Part shown: piece after piece, positions 60,358 to 64,000 of the stretch
Layout: every line of letters begins with the position of its first letter
How positions within the stretch are numbered: position 1 is the stretch's first letter
Assembly (NCBI GenBank): GCA_036245805.1
Contig: BTRK01000005.1
Coordinates: forward strand, 34,391,469 to 34,455,468
Direction of reading: 5' to 3'
Source of the DNA: Pristionchus mayeri
Lineage: Eukaryota; Nematoda; Chromadorea; Rhabditida; Neodiplogasteridae
DNA: 64,000 nucleotides
The notes under the pieces: model-generated
What the model was told of the DNA's origin: nothing
Database searches by the model: none
The model's input: the letters and a program-made list of their open reading frames with translations, nothing else
Translations under genes and position numbers: made by a program

Positions 60358-61153
60358 ATTGCGCCTAACTGATGCATTACCCAGATTTTAAGGGAAGTTT
60401 TTCTATTGTTTTTGAGGTTTCGACGGCTTGATTCAGTTGATGATTCAGCTAAGGCTTCTACTCGCCGGAGTCGGCAAGATTCATCCATTCTTCTCTTTCT
60501 CGATGATATCATTTCCCTTCTCCGTCTACGCCCATTCTTCGAGAACACCACAATTTATTGAAAAATCTACGGAAGAATTCGGGAAATAAATACCAACGTT
60601 TTGAATTGAACTGATAACCCGAGAAATTGCGAGTATGCACGGATGAAACTTGTGCGATTTCCAGATATTTCTAATTAGTTGTCTCTAGTGGGTTCATTTG
60701 GTGCCCATCTCATCTAGTAACTCGTAGGCTCCCATTCACCTTACCTTCATCCAGCCCCTAACTCATGTAAATTAGCTCGTTTGAGTGCTAATAATGGCTT
60801 TCGATACTCTCGTCTATGCCAATATTGCCAGTCAACGTCGTTGCAGCGTTCATTCGTCTTTCTAATCAACTGTGGTCTGCCAAGATTGCGCAAATGAACG
60901 AGAGGACGAATCTCACGCCTCCGAAACGGAAGGACCATCGCTTACTTGTCCTACCTGTCACACTAAAAGCAACTTCATTCCACTCTTCGAGGAATGCATC
61001 GTGGAATGAGAAGACGACAATAAATTGCATTAGAATGCTTTTTCGACATTCCAATTTCGACATGTCGAGTTCCGCCAATAAACCACCACAACCACAGCTT
61101 CAAACCTTTTATCTTCACAATCACAATAATTCATTTTCACACAGTAAAAGGTT
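60358..61153. other. Spacer upstream of the M13 gene
   Basis: Contains the promoter side of the M13 gene. About 60410-60500 resembles 56290-56390 (GGCTTGATTCAGTTGATGATTCAG, GTCGGCAA), which suggests a duplicated upstream region. No exon is supported. Confidence 0.4.
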
Positions 61154-61227
61154 TGCCGCCAGCAGGGGTCGAACCTGCGACCTTGGGCTTATTAGACCCA
61201 CGCTCTAACCGACTGAGCTATGGCGGC
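61154..61227 (-). tRNA. trnI(aau): tRNA-Ile (AAU)
   Basis: Complete cloverleaf on the minus strand. The acceptor stem GCCGCCA pairs with TGGCGGC, the D arm is GCTC/GAGC, the anticodon loop is CTAATAA (anticodon AAT, read by Ile), and the T arm is GCAGG-TTCGAAC-CCTGC. The discriminator base is A at 61154. A short T run (CCTTTT) follows on the minus strand as the Pol III terminator. A and B box promoter sequences are intact and there is no intron. Confidence 0.95.
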
Positions 61228-61332
61228 TGATAGCTCATATTCTGAAGATAGATAAGTAATGAAACAGTTTATCGGTGACGAAATGGGATCACTCAATCAA
61301 TGCCTTTTCTCAGTGGGAGAAGCTGTTTGCAG

Positions 61333-61990
61333 TAGGGCTGTCAAATGAAGAGAATTTCGACAAATGAAGAAAGGGATTTTCCCTCCCTCTCATTCTCTCT
61401 TCACGAAGAATGACCCGGTCGTTCTCGCTCTTCATGAAGAGTGATTTTAAAAGAAACAGTTCTAACTTGAGACCAGTTATCGTTTTTGGCTTGAAGCTTC
61501 ACACTGAACTGTATCAAATATTAATGAAGTATATTTAATGAATATAGCCCATGTATATCATTTCAATATTGATTTTATAGTCAAACCCCACGAAATTCCC
61601 TAATTTATCAGTCTTTTCTCTACAAAATATGCATGAAAAATTACCAAAAGTTTCCTATATCCATAAATGTTTATGCTCTTTCCAATGGTATACATCACAT
61701 GACTGCAAATCAACTTATATTTTTCAATGGCGGCATGCTAAAATGAGGCCGCATGAGCGTACAATCTCACTTAGTGATTAAGCAAATGATGCCTTAACAT
61801 CTGATAATAGCAACATTTAATACATGATGCATTTTGAGTCAAAATGGATCGTGTTTCTTCATGAAGAGAGCGTCGTTCTTCATGAAGAGAGACCGAGCCT
61901 CTCTGTCTCTTCATGAAGAATGACGCCGCTCAGCGCGCCTTTGTGAGTGGAAATGAAATCTTCATTTTCTCTCTTCATTTGACAGCTCTA
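61333..61990. mobile_element. MITE with TCTTCATGAAGA repeats
   Basis: Ends TAGGGCTGTCAAATGAAGAG and CTCTTCATTTGACAGCTCTA. Each end carries several TCTTCATGAAGA palindromes (for example 61427-61441 and 61856-61920). 658 bp, no ORF. Confidence 0.75.
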
Positions 61991-62343
61991 GTTTGCAGTG
62001 AAATTGTAACGTTCTCTCCTTACAAAAATCATTGTTGGGCAGATACTTCTGTGAATACTTGTTTTAGGAAAGACTAGATTCCCATATTCCCCTATTCGAT
62101 TTGTAAGCCGATAAGAGAATATTCGTTTGCACGTGCATAAAAAAACGGAATTTTTACGCACATTTCGGACAGATCGCATGTGACTAATCTCCTTATGCTC
62201 TTATCTTTGAGTGTCAAAGGGGTATTGCTTGAGTCAATAGATGGACAATTTGTTATCTGAACACTGACTAACTCTCTTATCTTCTCACCACTTCACTACA
62301 TAAATAGAGGGAGATGATGGACTGATCAGAGTGAGTGATTGGA
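61991..62343. other. Spacer before the DXO-like gene
   Basis: AT-rich. ACTGATCAG at about 62320-62328 before the ATG at 62344 may be a trans-splice acceptor. Nothing else recognised. Confidence 0.4.
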
Positions 62344-64000
62344 ATGGAGGAGCATAGAGTGCTCGTCATTCCTTATGCGTCTCAACGAGAACCTTTTGTT
62401 GATGCTCCCATCAAATTGACTGGTCAGAGAAGAATCGCCGAATTCTCAGTGAGGTCCATTGACTAGGCATGTGGTTTGTTTAATATGCCAGAAATATGCG
62501 AGAAAGGTTATTAAAATTGTATAGGAAAAGTTAAAACTTATTTTCTTTCTTTTATCAACATGCGTTTATATTTATCATCTAACCAAAAGGAAGGAGATTG
62601 CAGGTTGCAGCTGACCGACAGATTCACCTCGACAGCAGAGAGAATGCGCGGATTCTCATCGACAAAAGAGTAAATGAGTCGATGAAAATCGATCTGAAGA
62701 AGGGAATCGAGTCGTTCCTCAGACAGGTATGAAGATGAGATTCTGCCAGGTCGACCGACGAGTTCGCATACGATTTTCAAATGTTGGCAGTGTCCTGTTC
62801 TAAGATAAATTTGCCATATCATCAGTTAGACCCATCCAATGACGATAATTGAGGAGCTAGAGGAGGAAGCTTGTCTCAACATTCTTCTCAAGTGGGCATG
62901 CATGCAGGAGGGGGATAGTGTCAAGGAGGTAACGCCATAGGGATAGCTTCCCTGCTGACTCAGCTGCTTTGAATGGTGATAATTCTGAAGAATGAAGAAT
63001 GCCATTTCAGATCTTTGATCATGCGGAAATCGTCGGATGGCAAGGGACATTCCGAAGAATCGCCACCTCATTGTTCTCAAACGTATTTCCCATGCTCCTT
63101 CCTCCCCTCTCCTCAATCCTCCACCCGTTCCCTTCTCGACTCCCTCTCTTCCTTATCACAATCTTTGCAGGATTCCATGGGGATCGTCGTGATAAGAGTC
63201 GACGGAGTCATATTTCTTAGTGAGACACAACAAAAGTTAGAGATTTAAATAATTCGATGGAGCATATCTATGGAAGTTATACAGTTATCAACTACTGTAA
63301 AAGAGATCTAGTTCATTTTGAAAGTCTATCTCGATGTTCCGATAATTTATAGATACGGAGAGCAGGACAGTCGATGGGAGGAAGAGGAGCCATTCTACTT
63401 GGGGTACTCGAAGTTCAAGCAGCGCCATGTGTTGACTACATCCAGCGATGGGAGAATCGATCACAAGAAACCGATTGATAATCGTCAGTCGTTCGAGGTG
63501 TGGTGCAGAGGATGTATAAAGCATCTTACAATTAGATTAGGAATGGCTTATCAAGAAACGCCTCTCTTCATTTTGCGTGATCTTTCGCCTGTCTGACCGG
63601 TGAGAGAGCACGAGAAACGAATAGAGCGGTCCTTGCAATCATTCCCTATCTTAGAGTTGATTGAGGTGATTGTACGATCGGAACTAGTGAATGAGTCGAC
63701 GGACGAGTCAATTTCTCTCTTCGTCGGTTCTTCAGTGGAAGCTCTCACGAAGGAAGGTACGAAAAGGCCAAGCTGAAAACAACTAAAGTTCTTAAATTTG
63801 TCTTATATTTTGAATGAACTAGGCCACTTTTTCCTACACGCTGTGCGACCTCGAAAGCGAATATTTGAGGCGAAGCAGTCGAGTTCATGTCCATTCACAA
63901 AGATGCTTCGTTTTGGAAGAAGAACCGCAAGGATGGGAACATTCTCAGGTTCTATTCGCTATTGGGCGAAAGGAAGAGTGATTTTGAGGAATGCGAACAG
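62344..64000 (+). CDS. DXO/Rai1 (DOM-3)-like protein, partial at window end
   Basis: Exons: 62344-62448, 62604-62726, 62830-62928, 63011-63082, 63171-63219, 63325-63497, 63657-63756 and 63870 to the window end. Phases agree over 284 residues. The domain order matches the DXO/Rai1 family, which removes aberrant mRNA caps and degrades RNA: G-Q-R-R-I-A-E-F-S, D-L-K-K-G-I-E-S-F, L-N-I-L-L-K-W-A, V-G-W-Q-G-T-F-R-R, V-D-G-V-I-F-L, F-Y-L-G-Y-S-K-F-K, then S-S-V-E-A and A-V-E-F-M. In active enzymes these last three are G-Y-K-F-E, G-E-x-D and E-L-K, so several acidic and the basic catalytic positions look replaced. Probably an inactive or diverged paralog. The exon choices after 63325 are the least certain. 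Confidence 0.6.

Noticed and set aside
60816..61208. 130-residue plus-strand ORF upstream of and into the tRNA
   Set aside because: It runs through the tRNA gene in antisense and has no supporting features.
1..64000. CRISPR arrays, operon-type prokaryotic signals, spliced-leader RNA genes
   Set aside because: No regular spaced repeats and no bacterial gene structure. I saw no spliced-leader RNA sequence.

Overview
The window looks like a nematode autosomal segment, probably a diplogastrid such as Pristionchus. Genes are cut into many small exons by introns that mostly end in TTTTCAG or TTNAG. Many first exons begin a few bases after a splice acceptor, as expected for spliced-leader trans-splicing. 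MATH-BTB and F-box genes occur in rapidly evolving tandem sets, and mariner elements and palindromic repeats are common. The species call is inference. All exon models below were built by hand from splice sites, reading phase and comparison between paralogs.

Layout. (1) Positions 1-16900 hold a tandem array of four MATH-BTB genes, probable CUL3 substrate adaptors. The first is cut at its 5' part, the second is decaying, the third is intact and the fourth has lost the donor of its first exon. Two near-identical mariner elements sit in introns of copies 2 and 3. The first has an intact transposase ORF. The second has a one-base frameshift and is nested in a long foldback element. (2) Positions 18571-48161 hold five full-length genes and one half gene of an RNA-binding family that I do not recognise. 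Each full gene has an N-terminal helical module of about 100 residues encoded by four phase-conserved exons, a variable low-complexity linker, a short K-D-[FY]-S-P-E-A exon in four of the five, one RRM, and a Ser/Gly/Pro or acidic tail. (3) 48896-52554 encodes a CCDC115/Vma22-like V-ATPase assembly factor. (4) 53004-55537 encodes a probable F-box protein. (5) 56728-60357, minus strand, encodes a secreted M13 (neprilysin-like) metallopeptidase. (6) A tRNA-Ile(AAU) gene lies at 61154-61227 on the minus strand. (7) From 62344 to the window end runs a DXO/Rai1 (DOM-3)-like gene whose catalytic motifs look degenerate.

The most interesting pattern is in the RRM family. TACGGTAG is repeated just after 5' splice sites, and its reverse complement CTACCGTA is repeated just before 3' splice sites, so the two ends of an intron could pair. 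The same motif fills the arms of large foldback elements nearby. A second motif, GAGCGAGAGAGCGTG, recurs about 40-60 nt before acceptors of the linker exons. Large palindromes, MITEs, tandem exon duplications and donor-site mutations make this a fast-evolving region.
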